Shown: positions 8,218 through 18,048 of the stretch, piece by piece
Layout: each line of letters starts with the position of its first letter
Position numbering within the stretch: the stretch's first letter is position 1
DNA from: Paludibacteraceae bacterium
GTDB lineage: Bacteria > Bacteroidota > Bacteroidia > Bacteroidales > Paludibacteraceae
DNA: 64,000 nucleotides
Direction: 5' to 3'
Assembly (NCBI GenBank): GCA_024692565.1
Contig: JAILMN010000029.1
Location: 1-64,000 of the forward strand
The notes under the pieces: model-generated
Databases searched by the model: none
What the model was told of the DNA's origin: nothing
Seen by the model: only the letters and a program-made list of their open reading frames with translations
Program-made: the position numbers and the translations under genes

Positions 8218-9017
8218 TGCTGAATGCTTTTATCATAGCCATTACGGTCCTCACGTGGAATACGGCACGCATGGATTATACGCATAAGCCCGAGCAGAAC
8301 AAAGTGCTGCAGTACTTGCTGTCGCAGGATGCGGATGTGATTTGTCTGCAGGAGGTAGATGTGTATAAGGACGGCAAATATCTGACTTTGCCGGACGTCA
8401 AACAGACGCTGAAAAGCAAATATCCGTATTCGTATCTGGATTTCTCGGTCTATGACAAGCGCCATCAGTTCGGTACCATGGTGTGGTCCAAATACCCGCT
8501 GATTAACAAGCAAAGTATTCATTACGAGACACGCGGAAATCTGTCTAACCGCTGCGATATAGTGGTGGGAGAAGATACGATTCGTCTGTTCAATAATCAC
8601 TTGGAGTCCTATAGTTTTGTGGCGAGCGATGTGGCAGAAGCGGATGGACTGTCGTACGAGGGATGGCTTTCGGCTTTCCGGCATTTAGAGCAAAAATGGC
8701 ATAGGGCAATAGGCTTGCGCAATAAGCAGGCGAGAGTAGTGCGCAAGGAGATTGAGCAGAGTCCGTATCCGGTGATTGTAGTGGGAGATTTCAATTCCGT
8801 AACGCTCAGTTATGCCTATTGGCATATCAGCAGCGGCTTGCACGATGCATGGCGTACCGTTCATCCCTTGGCATGGGGCGCGACCTGCGAGAAACGCGGT
8901 TACGGCGTACGTATCGATTATATCCTCAGTTCTGAGTCCTTACTCCCCACGCAATGCGTCATTCCCTCCGCCCAAGGTTCCGACCACAAACCCCTCGTCG
9001 CTACCCTTGAGTGGTAA
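8214..9017 (+). CDS. Endonuclease/exonuclease/phosphatase-fold protein
   Basis: 267-residue protein of the endonuclease/exonuclease/phosphatase superfamily (metal-dependent phosphodiesterases). Visible motifs are TWNTARMD near residue 14, ADVICLQEVDVY with the metal-binding Glu, YSYLDF, VVGDFNSV (catalytic D and N) and QGSDHKPLVA (catalytic DH near the C-terminus). A hydrophobic N-terminus (MMLNAFIIAITVLT) could be a short signal but overlaps the first strand of the fold, so export is uncertain. It overlaps porX by 4 bases (ATGA), so translation is probably coupled. Whether it cleaves nucleic acid, sugar or lipid phosphodiesters cannot be told. Confidence 0.8.
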   Translation: MMLNAFIIAITVLTWNTARMDYTHKPEQNKVLQYLLSQDADVICLQEVDVYKDGKYLTLPDVKQTLKSKYPYSYLDFSVYDKRHQFGTMVWSKYPLINKQSIHYETRGNLSNRCDIVVGEDTIRLFNNHLESYSFVASDVAEADGLSYEGWLSAFRHLEQKWHRAIGLRNKQARVVRKEIEQSPYPVIVVGDFNSVTLSYAYWHISSGLHDAWRTVHPLAWGATCEKRGYGVRIDYILSSESLLPTQCVIPSAQGSDHKPLVATLEW

Positions 9018-9042
9018 TTTTTCTATAAAATTCCCCAATTAT

Positions 9043-9073
9043 TTGCATATGTCAAAAAAAAGCAGTACTTTTG
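9043..9073 (+). promoter_or_regulatory. Promoter of ileS
   Basis: TTTGCATATGTCA with -33 TTG at 9043-9045, an A tract, GCAG, TACTTTTG (-7 at 9066-9073), with 20 bases between. The leader of about 57 bases shows no T-box or other structured element I can recognise. Confidence 0.82.
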
Positions 9074-9136
9074 CAGCGCTTTTTGTGCGCGTAGGTGCGC
9101 AGAAGCGTACGTACGAACGATATTTATAACATATAC

Positions 9137-12100
9137 ATGAAGAAATTTAACGAATACAAAGTATTGAATTTGCCGGCGCTGAGTGAAGAAGTGCTGGCGA
9201 TGTGGGAGAAAGAAGGACTATTTGAGAAGAGTGTGTCCACGCGTGAGGGTCATTCGCAGTTTTTGTTCTTTGAAGGTCCTCCTTCGGCGAACGGTAAACC
9301 GGGTATTCACCATGTGATGGCGCGTACGATCAAGGACACGTTCTGCCGATTCAAGACGATGCAGGGTTATCAGGTTCGTCGTAAGGCGGGTTGGGACACG
9401 CACGGTCTGCCGGTTGAGTTGGGTGTGGAGAAAATGCTCGGTATCACGAAGGAAGATATCGGCAAGAAGATTTCGGTAGATGAATACAACGCAGCGTGCC
9501 GTCGCGAGGTAATGAAATACACGGCAGAGTGGACCGATTTGACGAAGAAAATGGGTTATTGGGTGGATCTGGAGAACCCGTATATCACCTACGATAACAA
9601 ATATATCGAGACGCTGTGGTATTTGCTCAAGGAATTGTATAAAAAGGGTTATCTCTATAAGGGTTACACCATTCAGCCTTATTCGCCCGCAGCAGGTACG
9701 GGTCTGAGTAGTCACGAGTTGAATCAGCCGGGTTGCTATCGCGACGTGAAGGACTTGACCTGTACGGCGAAGTTTCATTTGAAGGACGGGCGTTACATCA
9801 TTGCTTGGACGACGACGCCGTGGACTTTGCCTTCGAATACGGCGCTGTGCGTAGGACCGAAGATTGACTATGTGGAAGTTGCGCTCGAGAGCGGCGAACA
9901 TATTATCTTGGCGGAAGCGCGTCTGAGTGCGTATTTTGAGAAAGCCGAGATTGTTGCGCGTTACAAAGGTGCGGACCTCGTGGGCTTGGAGTACGATCCG
10001 CTCTTCCCGTGGGTTAATCCGGGCGAAGGTGCTTATCGCGTCATTCCGGGTGACTATGTGACGACCGAAGACGGTACGGGTATCGTGCATATCGCGCCTA
10101 CGTTCGGTGCGGATGATAAGAAAGTGGGTGACGCGGCAGGTGTGCCGGGACTCTATATGCAGACCAAGAATTTCGGTCCGCGCCCGATGGTTGATTTCAC
10201 CGGTAAATACTGGAAGAAAGAGGATTTGGACGAAGCATGGTATGCGGCGAACGTGAACGATGCGCTGTACAGCAAGTACGCAGGTCGATTTGTGAAGAAC
10301 GCGTACGACCCGAACCTGACGGAGAAGGACGAGACGCTGGATCTGCATTTGTGTTTGGAGATGAAAGCCGACGGTCGTTTGCTCAAAACAGAGAAACACG
10401 TGCACTCTTATCCGCATTGCTGGCGAACCGATAAGCCGGTGATCTATTATCCGTTAGACAGTTGGTTCATTCAATCGACCAAGGCGCGTGATAAGATGAT
10501 TGCGCTGAACCAGACCATCAACTGGCAACCCGAATCAACGGGTACAGGTCGTTTCGGACAATGGCTCAATAACCTGAATGATTGGAACCTGAGTCGCAGT
10601 CGTTATTGGGGTACTCCGTTGCCTATCTGGCGTACGGAAGATGGAAGTGAAGAGATCTGTATCGGTAGCATCAAGGAACTTTTCGAAGAGATCGATAAGT
10701 CGGTAAAGGCGGGCTTTATGAAAGCGAACCCTTGGCCGAAGCATGTGGTGGGAGACTACAGCAAGGCGAACTATGATCCGTCGGTGATTGATTTGCATAG
10801 GCCGTACGTGGACAGCATTGTTCTGGTGTCGCCGAGCGGCAAGCCTATGAAGCGCGAGTTGGATCTGATTGATGTGTGGTTCGATTCGGGCGCCATGCCT
10901 TATGCACAGAATCACTATCCGTTTGAGAACGCGGACGCTCCGCGCACGGCGGACTTCATCTCCGAAGGTGTGGATCAGACCCGCGGTTGGTTCTTCACGC
11001 TGCACGCCATCCACACGATGATTGAAGGTACGGTTGCGTATAAGAACGTCATTTCGAACGGTCTCGTGCTCGATAAGAACGGCAATAAGATGTCCAAACG
11101 TTTGGGCAACGCGGTTGATCCGTTCGGTGCGCTGGAGACCTATGGCGCAGATGCCGTACGATGGTATATGCTCACCAATTCGAGTCCGTGGGAGAACCTG
11201 AAGTTCGATCCGGAAGGCGTAGATGAGATTCGCCGTAAGTTCTTCGGCACGCTCTATAACACCTACGGATTCTTCGCGCTCTATGCGAATGTGGACGGCT
11301 GGGGTATTGATCTAAAACACGGCAACGACACGGACTCGACACGGACTCGGGACGGGGTTATGTCGGGGGTAAATGCAGAGTATTCCGAGATTGATAAGTG
11401 GATACTCTCGAAACTGAACTCGCTTGTTAAAGAGGTGACGGAATCGTACGAGGCGTACGAACCGACGAAAGCGGGTCGTGCGATCAGCGATTTTGTGCAG
11501 GACGATTTGTCGAACTGGTATGTGCGTCTGAACCGCAAACGTTTCTGGGGCGGTGAGATGAATGCTGACAAACAGGCAGCCTACGAGACGTTGTACACGT
11601 GCTTGAAGACGGTGGCGCAACTGATGGCGCCGAACGCACCTTTCTATGGTGACCGTCTGTATCGTGACCTCACCGGCGAAACCGTGCACTTGAGCGAATG
11701 GCCGAAGGTTAACGAGGCGCTTATTGATACGAAACTTGAGCGTCAGATGTACTTGGCGCAACAGGCAACAAGTATGATTCTTAGTCTGCGCAAACGCGCG
11801 GAGAAGAACGTGCGTCAACCGCTGCAGAAGGCTGTTATCCCGACGCCGGACAAAGAGACGACCGACGCGCTGCTGCATGTAGCTGAACTGATCAAGAGCG
11901 AAGTTAACGTGAAGGAACTTGCCATCGTTCCTGCTGAGCAGAGTGAGATTCGTCTTGTCAAGAAAATAAAACCGCAGTTCAAGGTGCTGGGTAAAAAAGT
12001 TGGCGGTAAGATGAAAGAGTTGGCTGCGGCTATCACAGCGATGTCCCAGGACGATATCGCCAAGATGGAAGCCGACGGGCAGTTCACCTTATTGGACTAC

Positions 12101-12469
12101 ACGCTCGTGCCCGAAGATGTGGAGATCGTGACGGAAGATATGCCGGGTTGGTTGGTTGCCAACAACGGTATATTGACGATTGCGTTGGATATCGAATTGA
12201 CGGACGAACTGATCGAAGAAGGTATCGCACGTGAGCTGGTGAACCGTATTCAGAACTTACGTAAATCGTCCGGTCTGGAGATTACCGACCGCATCGCTAT
12301 CGAATTGGAAGACCGCGAGGAGATTCATAACGCCGTGCTGCATTGCAAGGACTATATCGCGAGTCAGGTACTGGCGACACGTTTGGAGTTGTTAGAAATC
12401 AGCGATCAGATGTCAGACGTTCTGGAGATGGACGGATATAATGTGAAAATAAACTTAACGAAAGCATAA
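9137..12469 (+). CDS. ileS: Isoleucyl-tRNA synthetase
   Basis: Cytosolic class Ia synthetase charging tRNA-Ile, 1110 residues, the long form seen in Bacteroidota. EGPPSANGKPGIHH (about residues 46-59) is the HIGH motif. WTTTPWTLPSNTALCV lies in the editing (CP1) domain. NGNKMSKRLGN (about residue 650) is the KMSKS loop. The C-terminal anticodon-binding domain follows. I start at the ATG at 9137, because MKKFNEYKVLNLPALSEEVL fits the family N-terminus and the upstream in-frame codons lie in the leader. A short insertion around residues 725-748 (HGNDTDSTRTRDGV), encoded by an 11-bp tandem repeat, precedes the conserved EIDKWILSKLNSL. Confidence 0.96.
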   Translation: MKKFNEYKVLNLPALSEEVLAMWEKEGLFEKSVSTREGHSQFLFFEGPPSANGKPGIHHVMARTIKDTFCRFKTMQGYQVRRKAGWDTHGLPVELGVEKMLGITKEDIGKKISVDEYNAACRREVMKYTAEWTDLTKKMGYWVDLENPYITYDNKYIETLWYLLKELYKKGYLYKGYTIQPYSPAAGTGLSSHELNQPGCYRDVKDLTCTAKFHLKDGRYIIAWTTTPWTLPSNTALCVGPKIDYVEVALESGEHIILAEARLSAYFEKAEIVARYKGADLVGLEYDPLFPWVNPGEGAYRVIPGDYVTTEDGTGIVHIAPTFGADDKKVGDAAGVPGLYMQTKNFGPRPMVDFTGKYWKKEDLDEAWYAANVNDALYSKYAGRFVKNAYDPNLTEKDETLDLHLCLEMKADGRLLKTEKHVHSYPHCWRTDKPVIYYPLDSWFIQSTKARDKMIALNQTINWQPESTGTGRFGQWLNNLNDWNLSRSRYWGTPLPIWRTEDGSEEICIGSIKELFEEIDKSVKAGFMKANPWPKHVVGDYSKANYDPSVIDLHRPYVDSIVLVSPSGKPMKRELDLIDVWFDSGAMPYAQNHYPFENADAPRTADFISEGVDQTRGWFFTLHAIHTMIEGTVAYKNVISNGLVLDKNGNKMSKRLGNAVDPFGALETYGADAVRWYMLTNSSPWENLKFDPEGVDEIRRKFFGTLYNTYGFFALYANVDGWGIDLKHGNDTDSTRTRDGVMSGVNAEYSEIDKWILSKLNSLVKEVTESYEAYEPTKAGRAISDFVQDDLSNWYVRLNRKRFWGGEMNADKQAAYETLYTCLKTVAQLMAPNAPFYGDRLYRDLTGETVHLSEWPKVNEALIDTKLERQMYLAQQATSMILSLRKRAEKNVRQPLQKAVIPTPDKETTDALLHVAELIKSEVNVKELAIVPAEQSEIRLVKKIKPQFKVLGKKVGGKMKELAAAITAMSQDDIAKMEADGQFTLLDYTLVPEDVEIVTEDMPGWLVANNGILTIALDIELTDELIEEGIARELVNRIQNLRKSSGLEITDRIAIELEDREEIHNAVLHCKDYIASQVLATRLELLEISDQMSDVLEMDGYNVKINLTKA
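11326..11358 (+). repeat. 11-bp tandem repeat inside ileS
   Basis: CGACACGGACT occurs twice exactly in tandem, followed by a third degenerate unit CGGGACGGGGT. It encodes a D/T/R-rich surface insertion in the synthetase. The 11-nt period matches the intergenic arrays described elsewhere in the window. Confidence 0.8.
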
Positions 12470-12472
12470 ATC

Positions 12473-12958
12473 ATGAGAAAATTTTATCACTTGGCGTTAG
12501 TAGCCATCGTAGCGGTCGCAATGACGAGTTGCGACATGTTCAAAAAAGGTCAGACCGAGTTCTATCTGAAGGACTTGCAGGGTCTGTGGTTGGAAGAGAA
12601 TGCCGACAAACCGAACATGCAGCACTATGTGCGCTTCACGGATGAGGCAGGCGACACTACCGGTTATTTCATCGGTCGCGAATGGAACGAAGAAGAGTGG
12701 GACGACCCGGACATGACGGCAGAAGAGTACTTGATCTGGAACCGCGAGCAGTTGGGTCACCTCTGCAACGGTTGGTTCGAATACATGCTGGAGCAGAAAG
12801 GCGACTTTCACGAGATTCATTTCATGGACAACGGCGGCGCAGATATCCCGAAGGAGTATATCGTAGCGATTTTGTCGGACACGCGCTTGGAGTATTACGA
12901 CAAGGACAACAGCAAACGCCGTCACTATTTCAACAAAGTGGTAGAGACAAAACAATAA
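12473..12958 (+). CDS. Hypothetical lipoprotein
   Basis: 161-residue predicted lipoprotein. The signal peptide MRKFYHLALVAIVAVAMTSC ends in a lipobox, with Cys20 as the acylation site. The mature part is acidic and W/E/D-rich (GLWLEENADKPNMQHYVRF, WNEEEWDDPDMTAEEY), a small globular domain resembling lipocalin-like or DUF-type single-domain lipoproteins of Bacteroidota. I cannot name the family. It starts 4 bases after ileS and ends 7 bases before the AsmA-like gene, so it sits in the middle of an operon. Confidence 0.75.
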   Translation: MRKFYHLALVAIVAVAMTSCDMFKKGQTEFYLKDLQGLWLEENADKPNMQHYVRFTDEAGDTTGYFIGREWNEEEWDDPDMTAEEYLIWNREQLGHLCNGWFEYMLEQKGDFHEIHFMDNGGADIPKEYIVAILSDTRLEYYDKDNSKRRHYFNKVVETKQ

Positions 12959-12964
12959 GCTTTT

Positions 12965-15940
12965 ATGAAAACGCTTAAGATCATTGGTTGGACGCTGTTG
13001 GGCATTGTGCTGACGGTAGTCGCGGTCGTTTGCATCGCGATGTATGTGGTCTTCACGCCGGAGCGTCTGACGCCGATAGCTCGTCAAGCCGCAGATAAGT
13101 TCATTGCCTGCGAGCACGAGATAGGAGAGGTCGATCTGACCTTCTTCTCCACGTTCCCGCGTTTTGGATTGCGTGCTGACGGTTTGCTGCTAATCAATCC
13201 GAAAGCCGGTGCGCAGAACGATACAGTTGTGTCCGCGCCGCGTTTGGTAGCAACCGTCGATGTGATGGAGTTTTTGACGAACAAGAACCTGCATGTACAC
13301 GAGGCAACGCTGGATGACGCAGCGGTTAATTTCTTCATTGCCGAAGACGGTACGACGAACCTGACGGGTGCGTTTATCACTTCGCCGGACACCACAGCAG
13401 AGGACACGAGTGCCTTCTCGCTGCCTTTCGATGAGATTCGTGTGGACGGTCTGCGTCTGCGTGCCCGTGAGATATCGTTTGTGGACGCGAAGGACACGAT
13501 TGACGCTTCGCTGGGCGAGACGGAGATTCGTGCACGTGCAGACAGTTGGGACGATATGCGCCTGACGTTAGAGGCGGAGGATATATGTGCCAACCTCAAA
13601 GGTGACACGTACGCCGATAGCCTGAAACTGAAGTTAGACGCACCGATGGCGGTTGACCTCAATAAGATGCATTTCGTACTGAAGAAAGCTTACCTGTCCG
13701 TCAATGACTTCGGTTTGACACTGGACGGTACGGCGGACATACAGGACTCCATCGGCGTGGATATGACGCTCACAACCGACCGCTGGGGTATCGTGGAGTT
13801 GCTGCAACTCGTGCCGGCGAAGTTCACAGAGGCGCTCTCGTCTATTGAGGTGGACGGTGAGATTGCGTTGAGTGCGCACGCGAAGGGTTGGTATAGTGAC
13901 ACACAGATGCCGCTTATCACAGCGAACGTGCAGCTCGCAGACGGTGAGGCCAAATACAAATCGGTGCCTTACACCTTGCGTGACTTGGTTCTCAATGCCG
14001 ACGCGGTGCTCAATCTGAACGAAGGACAAGTGTCGTCGGTGACGATCCATAATTTGACAGCAAAGACGAAGAACACCAGCCTTGCGGCGAATGGAAATAT
14101 CAACGATTTGTTAGGAAACATGCTGCTCGATCTGCATCTGAACCTCGATGCCAACATTCCTGACTTCGCGTATTTCTTGCCCAAAGAGATGAAACTGGAA
14201 GGTCGTGCGAAAGGTAAGGCAAATGCGAAGATTCGGCTGAATGACCTGACGGCGATGAAGTTGGAGAAAGGACGTATCAACGCCGACCTGCAGTTAGATA
14301 ATATCCGCTACGAAGCTGATTCGATGAAGGCGGAGTTGCCGAATACGCACGCCGTTGTGCAGATTCCGAACAGCAAGGCTTCGAAGAAAAGCACCGGTTG
14401 GGCAAGTGTAGACTTGACGCTGGATAATTTGGATTTCACAATGCAGCCTTCTACGAGCGCAAAGATGGTTTCGCCCGTTATTCACGCGGAGGTAGCGAAC
14501 GTGCTTAATAAGCAAAACGACTATTTTGCAACGATTGCTTTTGAGTCGCTCGACGCAACGTTTGAGGACATCAAAGCGGATATGAAGGCTTCGGAATTAG
14601 AAGCGTTTGTTAGCGGAGGTAAGACTATTCAGGCGAAGCTGAAGACCAATGCGCTGAACGCGAAAGTGGGTAATGAGTTGAAAGCCAAGACGGGTGCGCT
14701 GGCGTTAGAAGCAGGCGCACGTTACAACGGGAACGGCGAGAACGCGTTGCTTAAATGGAATCCGCGTCTGAAGATCAACCTCAAGCAAGGCGAACTGACG
14801 ATGCCGGAGATGCTGCCAGAACCCGTATATATCCCGTCGATTGAGTTCAAGTACTCGAACCGCGAGATGACCATCGACAACAGCCGAATCGAGTTGGGTA
14901 ACTCGGATCTGAACCTCAAGGGTAACGTACGTAACATCGGTAAATGGTTCCGCAAAACCGACATCCTGCAGGGCGAATTGGAGATTGTATCCAACCACTG
15001 CGACGCCAACCAGTTGATGGCATGGTTTAGTGCCGACAAGGGTTCGGAAGAGAAGGAGTCTGCCTCGTCTGATAAGTCTGAATCGTCCGAGAAGGCCGAG
15101 AAGTCCGAGAAGTCCGAGAAAGCAGAGTCTGAGCCTTTCCTCGTGCCGACAGACGTCGATCTGGCACTGAAGACCCATATGCAGGAAGTGGAGATCTTCA
15201 ATCAGGTAGCGAAGAACCTGAAGGGCGGACTGTATATCAAAGACGGAACGGTTATCCTCGATGAGGTGGGATTCGTTTGCCGTGCTGCGAAACTGCAGTT
15301 GACCGGTATGTACCGCACGCCGCGTAGGAGTCATATCTACTTGGGCATCGACTACCACATGATTGATGTTGATATTGATGAGTTGCTGACGATGATTCCG
15401 AATCTGGAGGAAATGGTACCGATGTTGAGTAGTTTCAAAGGTGCGGCACAGTTCCACTTGGCAGCAGAGACCTATCTGAACAGCAAGTACGAGCCGAAGA
15501 TGAGTACGCTTCGCGGTGCGGCTTCGCTGACCGGTAAAGACCTCGTCGTGCTGGATGGAGAGACGTTCTCTACCATCAGTAAGTTGCTGATGTTTAATAA
15601 GAAAACGGAGAACAAGATTGACTCCATCAATGCGGAGATCACGGTGTATAAGAACGAGATTGACGTCTATCCGCTCTGTGTGCAAATGGATAACTACATG
15701 GTTGCACTCGGCGGTCGTCACAATACTGACATGACCTTCGACTACGATATCAATGTCCTCAGCCCGATCTATCTGGGTGTGAACGTAAGCGGCAATATTG
15801 ATGACCTCAAGATCAAATTGGCGAAGTGCAAATTTGCTCAGGACTTCAAACCGCATTGGTATCAGAAAGCCGACACGCAGTCCCGCGAACTACGCGAACG
15901 TATCAAGAAATCAATGGAAAAAAATGTTAGAATACAATGA
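12965..15940 (+). CDS. AsmA-like family protein
   Basis: 991-residue envelope protein of the AsmA-like superfamily, related to proteins that build a lipid-conducting groove between inner and outer membrane. One N-terminal membrane anchor (about residues 5-30, LKIIGWTLLGIVLTVVAVVCIAMYVV), then a long beta-rich periplasmic part starting LTPIARQAADKFIACEHEIGEVDLTFFSTFPRFGLRADGLLL, typical of AsmA N-termini. About residues 694-725 form a low-complexity Ser/Glu/Lys linker (repeated SEK and EKA). The C-terminal part repeats beta segments again. A phospholipid-transport role is inferred from family only. The gene overlaps the M3 peptidase by 4 bases. Confidence 0.8.
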   Translation: MKTLKIIGWTLLGIVLTVVAVVCIAMYVVFTPERLTPIARQAADKFIACEHEIGEVDLTFFSTFPRFGLRADGLLLINPKAGAQNDTVVSAPRLVATVDVMEFLTNKNLHVHEATLDDAAVNFFIAEDGTTNLTGAFITSPDTTAEDTSAFSLPFDEIRVDGLRLRAREISFVDAKDTIDASLGETEIRARADSWDDMRLTLEAEDICANLKGDTYADSLKLKLDAPMAVDLNKMHFVLKKAYLSVNDFGLTLDGTADIQDSIGVDMTLTTDRWGIVELLQLVPAKFTEALSSIEVDGEIALSAHAKGWYSDTQMPLITANVQLADGEAKYKSVPYTLRDLVLNADAVLNLNEGQVSSVTIHNLTAKTKNTSLAANGNINDLLGNMLLDLHLNLDANIPDFAYFLPKEMKLEGRAKGKANAKIRLNDLTAMKLEKGRINADLQLDNIRYEADSMKAELPNTHAVVQIPNSKASKKSTGWASVDLTLDNLDFTMQPSTSAKMVSPVIHAEVANVLNKQNDYFATIAFESLDATFEDIKADMKASELEAFVSGGKTIQAKLKTNALNAKVGNELKAKTGALALEAGARYNGNGENALLKWNPRLKINLKQGELTMPEMLPEPVYIPSIEFKYSNREMTIDNSRIELGNSDLNLKGNVRNIGKWFRKTDILQGELEIVSNHCDANQLMAWFSADKGSEEKESASSDKSESSEKAEKSEKSEKAESEPFLVPTDVDLALKTHMQEVEIFNQVAKNLKGGLYIKDGTVILDEVGFVCRAAKLQLTGMYRTPRRSHIYLGIDYHMIDVDIDELLTMIPNLEEMVPMLSSFKGAAQFHLAAETYLNSKYEPKMSTLRGAASLTGKDLVVLDGETFSTISKLLMFNKKTENKIDSINAEITVYKNEIDVYPLCVQMDNYMVALGGRHNTDMTFDYDINVLSPIYLGVNVSGNIDDLKIKLAKCKFAQDFKPHWYQKADTQSRELRERIKKSMEKNVRIQ

Positions 15941-18048
15941 AAAAGATCATTCTTTTAGGAATTGCTGCTATGAGTTTATTAGCATGTAACCGCGTGGATA
16001 ATTCTTCCAATCCGCTGATTAACCAACCCGAGACGCCGTTTGGTGTACCGGCATTTGACCAAGTTAAGTTAGAGCACTATCTGCCGGCTTTTGAAGAAGC
16101 TATCAAGCAGAACAAAGCTGAGGTAGAGGCCATCATCAACAACGAGGCAGAGCCTACGTTTGAGAACACGATCGTAGCACTTGACCGTGCCGGTCTGTTG
16201 CTTGACCGCGTAACGGGTGTCTTCTTCAATGTACTGGAGGCTGACGGCAACGACGAGATGAACGAGATTGCTGAGAAAGTAAGCCCGATGTTGAGTGAAC
16301 TGAGTGACGGTATCATTTTGAACGACAAACTCTTCCAGCGCGTCAAATTTGTGTATGAGCAACGCGAGCAACTGGGTCTTAACCCCGAGCAGATGCGTCT
16401 TTTGACGGAGACCTATAAGTCGTTTGCAGACAACGGAGCTAACCTGCCGGAGGACAAGAAAGAGCGCCTCAAAGAGATCAATCAGGAACTCGGTCTGCTG
16501 TCGCTTAAGTTCGGTAATAACGTGGTTGCAGAGACCAATAGCGACGCTGTGAAGCGTTTTGTGAAAGACGAAGCCCAACTCAAAGGTCTGCCTGAGTCTG
16601 CAAAAGCGGCTGCGGCTGAAGAGGCTGAGGCTGCAGGTCATCCGGGCGAGTGGTTGTTTACTCCGAAACGTACGTCCTTCACGCCGGTGCTGCAGTACTG
16701 CGAGAACCGCGAGTTGCGCAAACAGTTGCTCATGGACTATACCACGCGTGCCAACCACGACAATGAGAATGACAACAAAGCCGTCATCATTCGTGAGATG
16801 GAACTGCGCATCGAGAAAGCCAAACTCTTCGGCTATGACAACCCTGCCGATTATATCCTCGCGGACTGCATGGCGAAGAACCATCAGACGGTAGATGCCT
16901 TCCTTCAATCAGTATGGGCACCGTCCTTGGCTGCGGCTAAACGTGAGGCTGCGGCACTGCAGGAATTGCTGGAGAAAGACTATCCGGGTGAGAAATTGCA
17001 ACCATGGGATTGGTGGTACTATGCCGAGAAACTGCGTAAGGCGAAATATGACCTGGACGAAGAGACCATCAAGCCATATTTTGAACTCGATAATGTTCGC
17101 AAAGGTGCGTTTGGCGTAGCTACCAAGCTCTACGGCGTGCAGTTTGAGAAACTGGAGAATATGCCGGTTTATAACCCTGAGGTTGAGGTCTTCAAAGTGA
17201 CCGAAGCGGACGGCTCGTTGGTAGGTATTCTCTATACTGACTATTTCCCGCGTGCAGGCAAACGTCCGGGCGCTTGGATGAATCAGATTTTACCGCAGTA
17301 TATTGATGACGAAGGCGTTGATCATCGTCCGGTTATCATCAATGTGGGTAACTTCAACAAGCCGACCGCAGGCAACCCGTCGTTGCTCTCTATGGACGAT
17401 GTGGAGACGCTCTTCCATGAGTTCGGTCATGCTTTGCATGGTCTGCTCAGTAAGGCACATTACAAGAGCCTGAGCGGTACGAATACGCCGCGTGACTTCG
17501 TGGAGCTGCCGAGCCAGTTTATGGAGAACTATGCGTACGAACCCGAGGTACTCAAGACCTATGCGTTCCATTATCAGACGGGCGAAGTGATTCCGGATGA
17601 ACTGATTGCCAAGATCAACGCAGCCGGTAAGTTCAACCAAGGTTTTGTGACTACTGAGTTACTTTCTGCTTCTATTCTCGATATGGATTTTCATGAGTTG
17701 ACAAGTGCAGACAGTCTAGATGTGGATGCGTTTGAGGCAAAGAGCCTGGCGAAGATGAATATGATTGACGAGATCATCGTGCGCTATCGTCCGACATTCT
17801 ACAATCATATCTTCACTACGGGTTATGAGGCAGGTTATTACAGCTATACTTGGGCGGCAGTATTGGATGCAGACGCGTTCGCTGCGTTCAAAGAAACCGG
17901 TAACCTCTTTGATGCAGAGACTGCCAAACGTTTCCGTCACTTGCTCGAGCAAGGCGGTACGCGTGACGCACAAGAGCTGTACCTTGAGTTCCGCGGTAAA
18001 GAGGCAGATCCGAAGAATCTGCTTCGCCGCAAAGGCTTCATCGAATGA
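15937..18048 (+). CDS. M3 family metallopeptidase, lipoprotein (Dcp/OpdA-like)
   Basis: 703-residue zinc metallopeptidase of family M3 (peptidyl-dipeptidase Dcp / oligopeptidase A group), cleaving short peptides. The signal MKKIILLGIAAMSLLAC has a lipobox with Cys17, so it is probably lipid-anchored in the envelope. The zinc motif is HEFGHALHG, with H494, E495 and H498; the third ligand lies in the following helix. Family features include AFEEAIKQNKAEVEAI at the start, PTFENTIVALDRAG, and the C-terminal YSYTWAAVLDADAF. It begins 4 bases inside the asmA-like gene and its stop overlaps the next start by 4 bases. Confidence 0.92.
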   Translation: MKKIILLGIAAMSLLACNRVDNSSNPLINQPETPFGVPAFDQVKLEHYLPAFEEAIKQNKAEVEAIINNEAEPTFENTIVALDRAGLLLDRVTGVFFNVLEADGNDEMNEIAEKVSPMLSELSDGIILNDKLFQRVKFVYEQREQLGLNPEQMRLLTETYKSFADNGANLPEDKKERLKEINQELGLLSLKFGNNVVAETNSDAVKRFVKDEAQLKGLPESAKAAAAEEAEAAGHPGEWLFTPKRTSFTPVLQYCENRELRKQLLMDYTTRANHDNENDNKAVIIREMELRIEKAKLFGYDNPADYILADCMAKNHQTVDAFLQSVWAPSLAAAKREAAALQELLEKDYPGEKLQPWDWWYYAEKLRKAKYDLDEETIKPYFELDNVRKGAFGVATKLYGVQFEKLENMPVYNPEVEVFKVTEADGSLVGILYTDYFPRAGKRPGAWMNQILPQYIDDEGVDHRPVIINVGNFNKPTAGNPSLLSMDDVETLFHEFGHALHGLLSKAHYKSLSGTNTPRDFVELPSQFMENYAYEPEVLKTYAFHYQTGEVIPDELIAKINAAGKFNQGFVTTELLSASILDMDFHELTSADSLDVDAFEAKSLAKMNMIDEIIVRYRPTFYNHIFTTGYEAGYYSYTWAAVLDADAFAAFKETGNLFDAETAKRFRHLLEQGGTRDAQELYLEFRGKEADPKNLLRRKGFIE

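Noticed and set aside
9074..9136. T-box or other aminoacylation-sensing element in the ileS leader
   Set aside because: The leader is too short and has no T-box core sequence or terminator.
12473..12958. Assigning dksA or lspA after ileS, as often seen in Bacteroides
   Set aside because: The product is a lipoprotein with no zinc finger or signal-peptidase motif.
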